Assembly: GCA_003224785.1 (NCBI GenBank)
Contig: QHZV01000062.1
Span: 1-9,054, forward strand
DNA length: 9,054 nucleotides
Source of the DNA: Acidobacteriota bacterium
Lineage (GTDB): Bacteria; Acidobacteriota; Terriglobia; Terriglobales; Acidobacteriaceae
Direction of reading: 5' to 3'
The notes under the pieces were generated by a model. The model had not been told where the DNA came from. It saw only the letters and a list, made by a program, of their open reading frames with translations, and did no database searches. Shown here in pieces: positions 1 to 5,488 of this stretch (position 1 is its first letter; every line of letters starts with the position of its first letter). A program made the position numbers and the translations under genes.

Positions 1-2
1 CT

Positions 3-1604
3 GTTGCCGAGATTTGTATCCGCTTAGACGGGCTGCCGCTGGCGATCGAACTCGCCGCTGCTCGGATCAAAGTTCTTTCGCCAGCATCCATGCTGACGCG
101 GCTCGCGAGCCGGTTGCAACTATTGACCGGCGGAGCGCGCGATCTGCCACAGCGCCAGCAGACTCTCCGTGCCGCCATGGACTGGAGCTACGATCTTCTG
201 AGTTCCGACGAGCAGAGGCTTTTCCGAAGATTGTCGGTGTTCGCAGGGGGATGCAATTTGGAAGGCGTAGAAGCTGTGTGCGATACCAAGGGTGATCTCA
301 ACCTGGATCTGCTTGAGGGCATGTCCTCGATGGTGGATAAAAGTCTGATGCAACAGATAGAGCCTGGCAAGGGTGAATCGCGTTTCGGCATGCTGGAAAC
401 AATTCGCGAGTACGCGCTGGAAAAACTGGAGGCAAGCGGAGAGAGCGCCGACACCAGGCGCGCCCATGCTGCCTATTGCCTAATACTGGCGGAAGAGACT
501 GCGGAGCAGGGCGGAGTGGAGGCGGATTGGCTGGAACGCTTCACGCTGGAACAGGACAATTTTCGCGCGGCCCTCGATTGGCTCATAGAAACTCGCAATG
601 CAGAATGGGGACTGCGTCTGGGCGCGGCGCTGTTTCGTTTTTGGGAAACATCCGAGAATTTTGCCGAAGGCAGAAACCGGCTGCACAAAGTTTTGCGACT
701 CGGAGAATCTGCACATCCCACGAAGTCGCGGTGCCGGGCGCTTTTCGCCGCAGGTGTGCTCGCCGTTGGGCAGGGAGATTACGCTTCGGCGGATGTGATG
801 ATCATGGAGAGTCTAGAGATCGCGCGTCAGTTAGGTGACAGGCATGCTGCCGCCGTCGCTCTAAACGCGCTAGCAGTTAACACCCGGGACCGGGGAGAGA
901 TCGCGATTGCACGGTCTTTATTCGAAGAAAGTTTAGTGATATGGAGAGAATTGGACGATCCAAGGGCTATCGCCCGCTCTTTGAGTAATCTCGCTAATGT
1001 AGTCATGTTACAAGATGATTACGCCCGATCGCAGTCGTTGTACGGCGAGTGTCTGTCCATTTTCGAAGAGCTTGGTGACCGTACAGGCGTTGCCTGGACT
1101 ACGAATTATCAGGGAGATGTCGCCCGTCATCACGGTGATCTAACCGCAGCTCGCGCACTCTATGAAAAGGGCCTCACAATTTTCCGCGAACTCGGCGATC
1201 GCTGGGGCATCGCTGCCACATTGGCTGACCTGGGAAGCCTGGCGCGAGAACAACGCGACTACCCCTCTGCGCGTTCTCTGTATCGCGAAAGCATAAAGAT
1301 GTTCCAGGACCTGGACCACAAACGCGGAATTGCGCGACTGCTGGAGGCCTTCGCATGTGTAGCGGCTGTTCAACATGAGTCGGCGCGTTCTCTGCGGCTG
1401 GCGGGAGCTGCGGCCGCGCTGCGCCAAAATATAGGCGCTCCGCTTACCTCCGCGGAGCAAACAAAATTGGAGTCGGGTCTGCACGCTGCGCGACAGGCAT
1501 TGACCACCGCTGGAGGCACCGCTTGGTCGGAAGGTTGGGCTTTGCCGATCGAGAAGGCGATTGAGGAGGCAATGATGATTGAGATTGCGTCCTCCTCGAG
1601 CTAG
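3..1604 (+). CDS. AfsR-like ATPase/TPR transcriptional regulator, 5'-truncated
   Basis: The C-terminal 533 residues of a large signal-transduction ATPase are visible. The frame is open to the left edge, so the ATG at 90 is internal. Visible residues 10-21 read GLPLAIELAAAR, the GLPLA motif of the NB-ARC/STAND ATPases in AfsR/LuxR-type regulators. A winged-helix-like stretch follows (about 60-140: TLRAAMDWSYDLL, then FRRLSVFAGG, then LETIREYALEKL). From about residue 240 to 445 there are roughly five 40-residue TPR units, recognisable by repeated A...LGDR/LDD...A..L..LA......Y..A+.LY pieces. The N-terminal effector (winged helix, cyclase or kinase) and the Walker motifs lie outside the window, so the output cannot be told. 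By family it would be a cytoplasmic ATP-dependent switch in which the TPRs sense a ligand or partner. The gene ends 10 bp before the convergent DUF4242 gene. Confidence 0.9.
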   Translation, partial: VAEICIRLDGLPLAIELAAARIKVLSPASMLTRLASRLQLLTGGARDLPQRQQTLRAAMDWSYDLLSSDEQRLFRRLSVFAGGCNLEGVEAVCDTKGDLNLDLLEGMSSMVDKSLMQQIEPGKGESRFGMLETIREYALEKLEASGESADTRRAHAAYCLILAEETAEQGGVEADWLERFTLEQDNFRAALDWLIETRNAEWGLRLGAALFRFWETSENFAEGRNRLHKVLRLGESAHPTKSRCRALFAAGVLAVGQGDYASADVMIMESLEIARQLGDRHAAAVALNALAVNTRDRGEIAIARSLFEESLVIWRELDDPRAIARSLSNLANVVMLQDDYARSQSLYGECLSIFEELGDRTGVAWTTNYQGDVARHHGDLTAARALYEKGLTIFRELGDRWGIAATLADLGSLAREQRDYPSARSLYRESIKMFQDLDHKRGIARLLEAFACVAAVQHESARSLRLAGAAAALRQNIGAPLTSAEQTKLESGLHAARQALTTAGGTAWSEGWALPIEKAIEEAMMIEIASSSS

Positions 1605-1614
1605 CGCAACGCAC

Positions 1615-1887
1615 TCACTCGGCCCATGTGGGATCAAGAAGGCGCCGCACCGCGGAAACGCGATTGGCAGGAATACCTACACGCTTGGCGTGCTCATGAA
1701 TGCTGGTTTCGTCGGGAGCCAGATAGACGCAGTACACTTTGTCGCCGGTGACGTAGCTGTGGAGCCACTGAATCTCAGGCCCCATTCCCCTCAGAACGCT
1801 AATTGACTTTCGGGAGACTTCCCGCAATTGGGCTTCGGATAGGCTTCCGGCCCCCGGTATTTCGCGCTCAATAACGAACTTAGGCAT
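1615..1887 (-). CDS. DUF4242 small ferredoxin-fold protein
   Basis: A complete 90-residue protein with the features of the DUF4242 family (Pfam PF14026): MPKFVIEREIPGAG at the start, SEAQLREVSRKS, then IQWLHSYVTGDKVYCVYLAP (residues 39-58), and a C-terminal HAKRVGIPANRVSAVRRLLDP. The length matches the family. Residues His43, Cys53, His64 and His66 are polar candidates for metal contact. A characterised homologue, Streptomyces SCO4226, has been reported to bind nickel, but I infer nothing firm about the metal here. There is no signal peptide, so it should be cytoplasmic. The ATG start at 1887 has only a weak Shine-Dalgarno (GTGAG). The upstream region holds a possible promoter overlaid by palindromes, which suggests it is regulated. 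It stands alone, convergent with the TPR regulator and divergent from the YtxH-like gene. The physiological role is unknown. Confidence 0.88.
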   Translation of the reverse strand: MPKFVIEREIPGAGSLSEAQLREVSRKSISVLRGMGPEIQWLHSYVTGDKVYCVYLAPDETSIHEHAKRVGIPANRVSAVRRLLDPTWAE

Positions 1888-1891
1888 GGCT

Positions 1892-1938
1892 CACTAGTGC
1901 ACCGATGCTAGCATGCAGGTGCGGCGCCTTCAAGGCGC
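1892..1938 (-). promoter_or_regulatory. Candidate promoter with three overlapping palindromes (DUF4242 gene)
   Basis: Read on the minus strand, TTGAAG (1933-1928) and TAGCAT (1910-1905) are separated by exactly 17 bp, a plausible sigma-70-type -35/-10 pair matching the consensus at 4 of 6 positions each. Transcription would start near 1898, about ten bases before the DUF4242 ATG. Each element coincides with a perfect palindrome: GCGCCTTCAAGGCGC (1924-1938) over the -35, ATGCTAGCAT (1905-1914) over the -10, and CACTAGTG (1892-1899) over the expected start site. This arrangement suits repressor binding, but no regulator can be named. Confidence 0.4.
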
Positions 1939-2068
1939 TTTGGCGTACCCTCTGGCCCTGGTCAGCTCGATAATTTGCCCCCATCGTACCCTTGTTGAAA
2001 TCCCTTCCAACCACCCCTTCCGCTTTCCGCATCTCCATATCTACAAAAAAGCATGGCGGAGGCCGAAG

Positions 2069-2446
2069 ATGAGATTACGTAAAGAAAACCTCTTATGGAA
2101 TGCGCTGCTTGGAACCAGTGTCTATTTACTCGATTCGCTCAGGAACCGTTTGAGCGAGGGCGTGGATGACCTAACTGACCGAGCGCGTGACACTTACGAC
2201 ACCACATCGAGACGCGTAAGCCGGGCGGCGGATGTGATTCGTGGCGAAGACCACTCAACTCTGGGCACAGCAGGAGCATTGCTGCTGGGCGTGGGGGTCG
2301 GAGTCGGATTGGGCTTGCTGTTGGCTCCGGCTAGCGGCGAGGAAACACGCGGCAATATTTCAAACAAAGTACATGAATTTGGCGATCGCGTGCGCGAGAA
2401 GGTGCAAGAGCAGAAGCGCGAGTCGTCAGGGACATACGGCACTTAG
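2069..2446 (+). CDS. YtxH-like single-TM stress-type protein
   Basis: This is a 125-residue protein. The frame is open back to 1913, but I choose the ATG at 2069 because GGAGG (2058-2062) sits six bases upstream and the extra 52 residues are low-complexity and Pro/His-rich. Residues 1-60 are charged and helical (DSLRNRLSEGVDDLTDRARDT..). Residues 66-86 are a Gly/Leu/Val-rich membrane segment (GALLLGVGVGVGLGLLLAP) leading straight into the YtxH hallmark LLAPASGEETRGNI (84-97). The tail is amphipathic and charged (VHEFGDRVREKVQEQKRE). YtxH proteins (Pfam PF12732) are small membrane-anchored proteins, often stress-induced, with no known biochemical activity. The likely topology is one helix in the inner membrane with a coiled cytoplasmic tail. 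A hairpin terminator follows 35 bp after the stop, so it is probably monocistronic. The divergent partner is the DUF4242 gene, 181 bp away. Confidence 0.82.
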   Translation: MRLRKENLLWNALLGTSVYLLDSLRNRLSEGVDDLTDRARDTYDTTSRRVSRAADVIRGEDHSTLGTAGALLLGVGVGVGLGLLLAPASGEETRGNISNKVHEFGDRVREKVQEQKRESSGTYGT

Positions 2447-2480
2447 AGGCTCAACATCCGGGAGTACATTCAACGTCCTG

Positions 2481-2512
2481 GGGTCGGGCACTTCTGTCCG
2501 GCCCTTTAACTT
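2481..2512 (+). terminator. Rho-independent terminator after the YtxH-like gene
   Basis: Arms GGGTCGGGCA (2481-2490) and TGTCCGGCCC (2495-2504) pair over 10 bp, including two G-U wobbles, closed by the tetraloop CUUC. The tail is TTTAACTT, a short T tract. It lies 34 bases past the ytxH stop. The remaining gap up to 2636 shows no gene; a small CGCGA/TCGCG hairpin near 2570 is too weak to call. Confidence 0.6.
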
Positions 2513-2636
2513 AGATCTGACATTTCCAAATACCTGTATTGAGCGCGGGGAGCGTTGTAGCGGCGCGATTCTCGCGTCGCCAGGAATCATGCTTTCCGGA
2601 ATGACACGCTTGATCCTCTGATACATTTCTTACTGA

Positions 2637-3428
2637 TTGCATTCTCTCGACCTCAGCCTGCATAGCGCTGCCGTGTTGTTCTTTGCTGCTGTGCTGGGCG
2701 GCGCGTTGAATGCTGTGGCCGGGGGCGGAAGCTTCGTTGCATTCCCGGCGCTGCTCTTCACTGGTGTGCCTCCCGTACCTGCGAATGCTACGAACACCGT
2801 CGCTCTTTGGACCGGGCTGGCGTTCAGCGGCGGTGCGTTTCGGCATCATCTAAAAGTGCAGCGTGCACTCCTGATCGCGCTCACGAGCGTGAGTTTGGTT
2901 GGCGGAGTTGCCGGCGCGGTTCTGTTGCTGCGGACACCGGCGCACACATTTCTCCGAATCCTGCCCTGGCTCATGCTGGTGGCGACGCTGCTGTTTGTGG
3001 TCGGGCCCAGGCTGACGCGAGAAAACAAAGCACGAATTACGCACGAGCGTGGCGCTGGCGCGATCGCCGCGGCAGCGTTTTTTCAATTCCTGGTCGGAAT
3101 TTATGGCGGCTACTTTGGTGGCGGCATGGGATTCGTGATTCTCGCCATGCTGACTGCTTTCGGCATGAGCAACATTCACGAGATGAACGCGTTCAAGATC
3201 GTCCTCAGCAGCGCGACCAATGGGATCGCCGTCTTGATATTCATCCTTAAACATGCGGTTTACTGGCCCCAGGCGCTGGTCATGATTTGCGGCGCGGCGG
3301 TGGGTGGATACTTTGGCGCGCGCTATTCGCTGCGGCTTCCAAAGCTCTGGGTCAGATGGTTCGTGATCGCGGTTGGTGCAGGCATGACTGCGTACTTTTT
3401 CGTGCATGCATACCGGAGATCAGGATAG
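2637..3428 (+). CDS. TauE/SafE family membrane permease
   Basis: A polytopic membrane protein of 263 residues. It has the two-halved TauE/SafE signature (Pfam PF01925): first GGALNAVAGGGSFVAFPALL (21-40) with PANATNTVALW, then YGGYFGGGMGFVILAMLTAFG (156-176) with NAFKIVLSSATN (184-195). About seven to eight hydrophobic segments are visible, near 11-28, 35-45, 76-98, 108-123, 139-158, 163-176, 190-206, 212-229 and 240-256. The family is proposed to export sulfite, sulfoacetate or related organosulfur anions, or to take up sulfur compounds; the substrate cannot be read here. The start is uncertain: a TGA at 2634-2636 directly precedes the TTG at 2637, there is no clear Shine-Dalgarno, and the only other early candidate is GTG at 2673, which would cut into the first membrane helix. 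The TTG is therefore preferred. No sulfur-metabolism genes flank it. Confidence 0.88.
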   Translation: MHSLDLSLHSAAVLFFAAVLGGALNAVAGGGSFVAFPALLFTGVPPVPANATNTVALWTGLAFSGGAFRHHLKVQRALLIALTSVSLVGGVAGAVLLLRTPAHTFLRILPWLMLVATLLFVVGPRLTRENKARITHERGAGAIAAAAFFQFLVGIYGGYFGGGMGFVILAMLTAFGMSNIHEMNAFKIVLSSATNGIAVLIFILKHAVYWPQALVMICGAAVGGYFGARYSLRLPKLWVRWFVIAVGAGMTAYFFVHAYRRSG

Positions 3429-3509
3429 GCGCTCTGCGAGAAGAGCGGGACTAACGCCCCGCAGGGGCTGGCGAGGGCGGCTTCGTTGTTCAGAGCTGGG
3501 AGATTGCGG

Positions 3510-3552
3510 AGCGCCATCCGCGTGTCGTTTTTTGGCGCTTTGCTTTTCTTTT
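3510..3552 (+). terminator. Probable terminator after the TauE/SafE gene
   Basis: Perfect 7-bp arms AGCGCCA (3510-3516) and TGGCGCT (3533-3539) enclose a 16-base loop ending in five Ts, and are followed by a T-rich run (TTGCTTTTCTTTT). Two smaller hairpins precede it: CGCTCT/AGAGCG (3430-3447), directly after the permease stop, and GCCCC-GCA-GGGGC (3456-3468). Neither has a T tail. Together they fill the 3' side of the gap; the large loop keeps confidence moderate. Confidence 0.45.
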
Positions 3553-3585
3553 CTGAGAGTCCAATGTGGGTGCACCACGTACACA

Positions 3586-3636
3586 GCGCACTGTTTCGTT
3601 CGACGACTTACCCCCGTCCGGTTCGGGACAGTGCGC
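3586..3636 (+). repeat. Inverted repeat in the leader of a small gene
   Basis: Perfect 9-bp arms GCGCACTGT (3586-3594) and ACAGTGCGC (3628-3636) are separated by 33 bases. Inside, CCCG (3613-3616) can pair with CGGG (3624-3627), which stacks directly on the right arm. The structure ends 14 bases before the ATG at 3651, so it could be an mRNA leader hairpin or a two-half-site operator. It has no T tail and is not a terminator for either strand. Confidence 0.4.
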
Positions 3637-3650
3637 GTTGAATCGCTGTC

Positions 3651-3869
3651 ATGCTGTTGGATTTCAAGGCGAAGTGGTTCCAGTCGTACTGCCGGGCGGT
3701 GATGGAGAGCGAGCCCGACCTCGCGCGGGGTTATATCCGGGACGCCTTCATCGAAATCAATGAGCGGCTGCATGAACCCACGCTGCCCGACTCCGAACGC
3801 CAGGCGCTCTTCGCCGCAACCCGCTATTTAAGCCTGATCCTTAAAGTCGAGTTAACGAAGGCTTCGTAA
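3651..3869 (+). CDS. Small conserved-looking hypothetical protein (72 aa)
   Basis: I do not recognise a named family. The 72 residues are soluble and predicted helical, with a balanced charged/hydrophobic pattern: FKAKWFQSYCRAVMES, then DLARGYIRDAFIEINERL, then LPDSERQALFAATRYLSLILKVEL. This regular helix-turn-helix-turn-helix composition, with SER/EALFAATRYL-like segments, resembles small proteins I associate with Acidobacteria and argues for real coding. ATG 3651 is the first start after an in-frame TGA at 3639-3641. No good Shine-Dalgarno is visible, but a hairpin lies just upstream. It is followed 123 bp later by another tiny + strand gene. There is no membrane segment or signal peptide. 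Function is unknown; a role as a small binding or adaptor protein would be a guess. Confidence 0.6.
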   Translation: MLLDFKAKWFQSYCRAVMESEPDLARGYIRDAFIEINERLHEPTLPDSERQALFAATRYLSLILKVELTKAS

Positions 3870-3982
3870 TCAGAATGCATCGCTAACTCCCCATCAATAA
3901 AAGCAGTGGTGGCGGATGTTGACGCTTTAAGGGCATCGATTCTGCACGATACTGAAGAGAGCCTTCCCCCAAGAAAAAGCTT

Positions 3983-3987
3983 AGGAG
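3983..3987 (+). promoter_or_regulatory. Ribosome binding site deciding a TTG start
   Basis: AGGAG, five bases before TTG 3993, is the strongest Shine-Dalgarno in this frame. It argues for the 51-residue product rather than the 80-residue reading from GTG 3906. Confidence 0.6.
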
Positions 3988-3992
3988 TTAAC

Positions 3993-4148
3993 TTGGAAAC
4001 ACAAACGAATCCGTCCACCCACAAGCAGGAATCCGGGTCACCATATTGTTCCGATCCGAACTGTCCTTATTGCAGGGAACTTCGCGAAACTCAGGAACTG
4101 GTCCGCACCGGGCGTCCAATACCTCAGACCATGAAGCGGCCTGCCTGA
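3993..4148 (+). CDS. Tiny cysteine-motif protein (51 aa), TTG start
   Basis: No named family is recognised. The frame is open from a GTG at 3906, but the best start is TTG at 3993, because AGGAG (3983-3987) lies five bases upstream and nothing comparable precedes 3906. The 51-residue product has a polar N-terminus (ETQTNPSTHKQESG) and then the core SPYCSDPNCPYCRELRETQE, giving three cysteines spaced C-x4-C-x2-C. The tail is basic (ELVRTGRPIPQTMKRPA). The cysteine cluster resembles a knuckle that could bind zinc or another metal, but a fourth ligand is not obvious; the upstream His, or dimerisation, could supply one. The motif looks like one I have seen in small acidobacterial hypotheticals, which is memory rather than a search. 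It faces the minus-strand gene at 4183, with 34 bp between the stops. Confidence 0.55.
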   Translation: METQTNPSTHKQESGSPYCSDPNCPYCRELRETQELVRTGRPIPQTMKRPA

Positions 4149-4182
4149 AGCGGTGCTGATTAAGTTCAATTTGTAATTGTTG

Positions 4183-4485
4183 CTAATTTACTCGGCCGAT
4201 GGAGCCGCTAGTAAAGGCCAGCGTGTTTTTGGTTTTCACGATCATCTTGCGGCTCTTAGCCAAAAGCTGACGCGAGTTTTCGATGAGCTGTCGGCTGGCT
4301 TCACGGCGATTACCCGATAGGCGGCGCTTCAGCTGTTCCTTCGCGAACTCTCTACCCTTTACGAATGCGGCGGCAGAGTTTCTCTCGCACTCTTGAATCC
4401 AATTACGGGGCTTGGAGCGATGGGCGTCTGTCTGCGGTTTTTGATTCCAGAGGCGCTGCTGGTACGAATTGCGGTCGAGATCCAT
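4183..4485 (-). CDS. Small basic heptad-repeat protein (100 aa)
   Basis: No family name is recognised. The protein is rich in Arg, Lys, Gln and Asn. Near the C-terminus it shows a clear seven-residue periodicity, SRQLIEN / SRQLLAK / SRKMIVK / TKNTLAF, an amphipathic helix with hydrophobic residues at fixed positions. Such regularity on the translated strand supports real coding. The middle (AAAFVKGREFAKEQLKRRLSG) is also helical and basic. I choose ATG at 4485, with GTGGA just upstream as a weak Shine-Dalgarno; GTG at 4494 would add three residues. It is soluble and could bind nucleic acid or form coiled-coil oligomers, but nothing proves this. It is divergent from the HTH gene at 4706, sharing a 220-bp upstream region with an inverted repeat. 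TAAAAT (4504-4499) is a weak -10 candidate, lacking a matching -35. Confidence 0.5.
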   Translation of the reverse strand: MDLDRNSYQQRLWNQKPQTDAHRSKPRNWIQECERNSAAAFVKGREFAKEQLKRRLSGNRREASRQLIENSRQLLAKSRKMIVKTKNTLAFTSGSIGRVN

Positions 4486-4507
4486 AAAATCCACTTGTAT
4501 TTTAGAC

Positions 4508-4612
4508 CCGGTTTACAAGTTAGATTGCGGTTTGGTCGAAAACGGTTGGCGAAGATTAAAATCGTTTTTCCCATATCGGGACAAATACCAATTGCCAAGC
4601 CTTGCAAACCGG
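4508..4612. repeat. 12-bp inverted repeat in a divergent upstream region
   Basis: CCGGTTTACAAG (4508-4519) and CTTGCAAACCGG (4601-4612) are reverse complements at 11 of 12 positions; the mismatch would be a G-U pair in RNA. The arms are 81 bases apart, with a nested TTGGC (4546-4550) / GCCAA (4594-4598). Read toward each flanking gene, both arms are CTTGYAAACCGG and both are followed by an AAAATA run. They could be paired operators for the two divergent genes. There are no flanking target duplications, so a miniature transposon is not supported. Confidence 0.45.
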
Positions 4613-4654
4613 TGAGCGGGGGTGCAAAATAGCTTGCGCGGCCGGGCTTATAAT
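4602..4654 (+). promoter_or_regulatory. Candidate promoter region of the HTH gene
   Basis: A perfect TATAAT lies at 4649-4654, about 50 bp before the ATG at 4706, but no good -35 sits 16-18 bp upstream of it. An alternative pair is TTGCAA (4602-4607) and CAAAAT (4625-4630) with an exact 17-bp spacer; its -35 lies inside the right arm of the inverted repeat. Either would give a short leader. Which one is used cannot be decided from sequence. Confidence 0.4.
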
Positions 4655-4705
4655 CATCATAGCGACTGCACGTTACCGCAAAGGTGAAGGGTACGGGAGC
4701 GGTAT

Positions 4706-5110
4706 ATGGCGCAAGCAGCCGAAAAACCAGTCATGCTGAATTCCTGGAAGGAGATAGCATCCTTCCTTAACCGTGGTGTGCGCACGGTGCAGCGGTGGGA
4801 GCGAGAGTTAGAACTTCCGGTGCATCGAATCGGCAAAGGCAAGAGGAGCCCGGTTTACGCCAGCGCGCCGGAGCTGAAGTTCTGGGTAGCCACCTCTGGC
4901 GTCAACCACCAGGTCCCACATTTAACTTTGGAGAAAAATCCGCAGCCCGCGGCTAAGCGGATTTCTGACACCCCGCTGCAAATCTCTCATCGCCTGATGG
5001 CCGAGTCCCTGAAATTGGTACGCACCGTGGCCGAGACCAGCGTCCGGCAGCAGCGGCAAGCGGAAGTGCTGCGCAAGCGCATATTGGAAATGCGATCGCG
5101 AATGCGGTGA
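4706..5110 (+). CDS. HTH DNA-binding protein (excisionase/MerR-like fold)
   Basis: A 134-residue protein. Residues 11-60 carry a winged-helix/HTH signature (LNSWKEIASFLNRGVRTVQRWE, split at 20 and 21, then LELPVHRIGKGKRSPVYA) that is widespread in Acidobacteria, often fused to sensor or TPR modules or encoded alone. RTVQRWERE would be the recognition helix, and the GKGKRSPVY strand the wing. Residues 61-95 are a Pro-rich linker, and 96-134 form a long basic helix (MAESLKLVRTVAETSVRQQR..) that could dimerise. The start is supported by GGGAG (4695-4699) six bases before the ATG. It probably acts as a cytoplasmic transcription regulator. Targets are unknown; the inverted repeat in its own upstream region is a natural autoregulation candidate. 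It converges on the small gene ending at 5123, 12 bp away, with a short GCCC-GCG-GGGC hairpin (5113-5123) between. Confidence 0.82.
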   Translation: MAQAAEKPVMLNSWKEIASFLNRGVRTVQRWERELELPVHRIGKGKRSPVYASAPELKFWVATSGVNHQVPHLTLEKNPQPAAKRISDTPLQISHRLMAESLKLVRTVAETSVRQQRQAEVLRKRILEMRSRMR

Positions 5111-5122
5111 GTGCCCGCGGGG

Positions 5123-5395
5123 CTAGACCGCCTCCCCCAGCAACTTCAGCTCAGACCTTAATTGATCCAGCTTGGCTTTGACCTCTTTGCTTTCGGCATG
5201 CGAGAGGCTTACTTTCGGCATGAAGCGCATCACGGTGTCATACGCTTTGCGGGCGCTTGCCGTGGTAGTGGTGCTCTTCTGACGTCGGCCCGGATGCAGT
5301 GCCATCTTCGTAAGTGTCAGGCCAGTACGAAGTTCAGCGCGGATAAAATCTACTTCGGCGAGGGTGGGGTCCACCGCTATTACGTTCTCTTTCAT
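5123..5395 (-). CDS. Small helical hypothetical protein (90 aa)
   Basis: No named family is recognised, although the pattern EVDFIRAELRTGLTLTKMAL ... ARKAYDTVMRFM ... KAKLDQLRSELKLLGE resembles short acidobacterial proteins I remember without annotation. The frame opens at 5437, but the ATG at 5395 is preferred: AGGA lies nine bases upstream, and the extra 14 residues (LRSLRDRDIGRF) are unlike the rest. Three helices are likely: residues 10-31, 44-58 and 63-88, all amphipathic. It is soluble with no signal peptide. It follows cheR-PAS on the same strand with a gap of 93 bp, so it might be co-transcribed, but a direct AAGCCTAA repeat (5448-5455 and 5485-5492) occupies that gap and it may have its own promoter. 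Its helical form would suit a partner-binding role; no function is assigned. Confidence 0.68.
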   Translation of the reverse strand: MKENVIAVDPTLAEVDFIRAELRTGLTLTKMALHPGRRQKSTTTTASARKAYDTVMRFMPKVSLSHAESKEVKAKLDQLRSELKLLGEAV

Positions 5396-5488
5396 GGTAA
5401 ATCGTCCTATATCCCGGTCGCGGAGGGAACGAAGCAACGCCCATAAGAAGCCTAAGATGCTGACCCTTTCCGGGAGGTTGAACTAAGC

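Noticed and set aside
1140..1637. 165-residue minus-strand open frame
   Set aside because: It lies opposite the well-supported TPR region, has no family features and is Arg/Ser-rich as antisense frames in GC-rich genes tend to be.
2850..3407. 185-residue minus-strand open frame
   Set aside because: It is antisense to the TauE/SafE permease; its His/Gln/Arg-rich composition mirrors hydrophobic codons.
4508..4612. Miniature transposon bounded by the 12-bp inverted repeat
   Set aside because: No target-site duplication flanks the arms, and the arms sit at promoter-like positions for both genes, so an operator reading is simpler.
4393..4632. 79-residue plus-strand open frame
   Set aside because: It overlaps the minus-strand heptad protein and the divergent regulatory region, has no Shine-Dalgarno, and shows no family features.
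5438..5488. Terminator after cheR-PAS
   Set aside because: Only a 3-bp CCC/GGG stem is visible on the minus strand and there is no T tract; the AAGCCTAA direct repeat there is too short to interpret.
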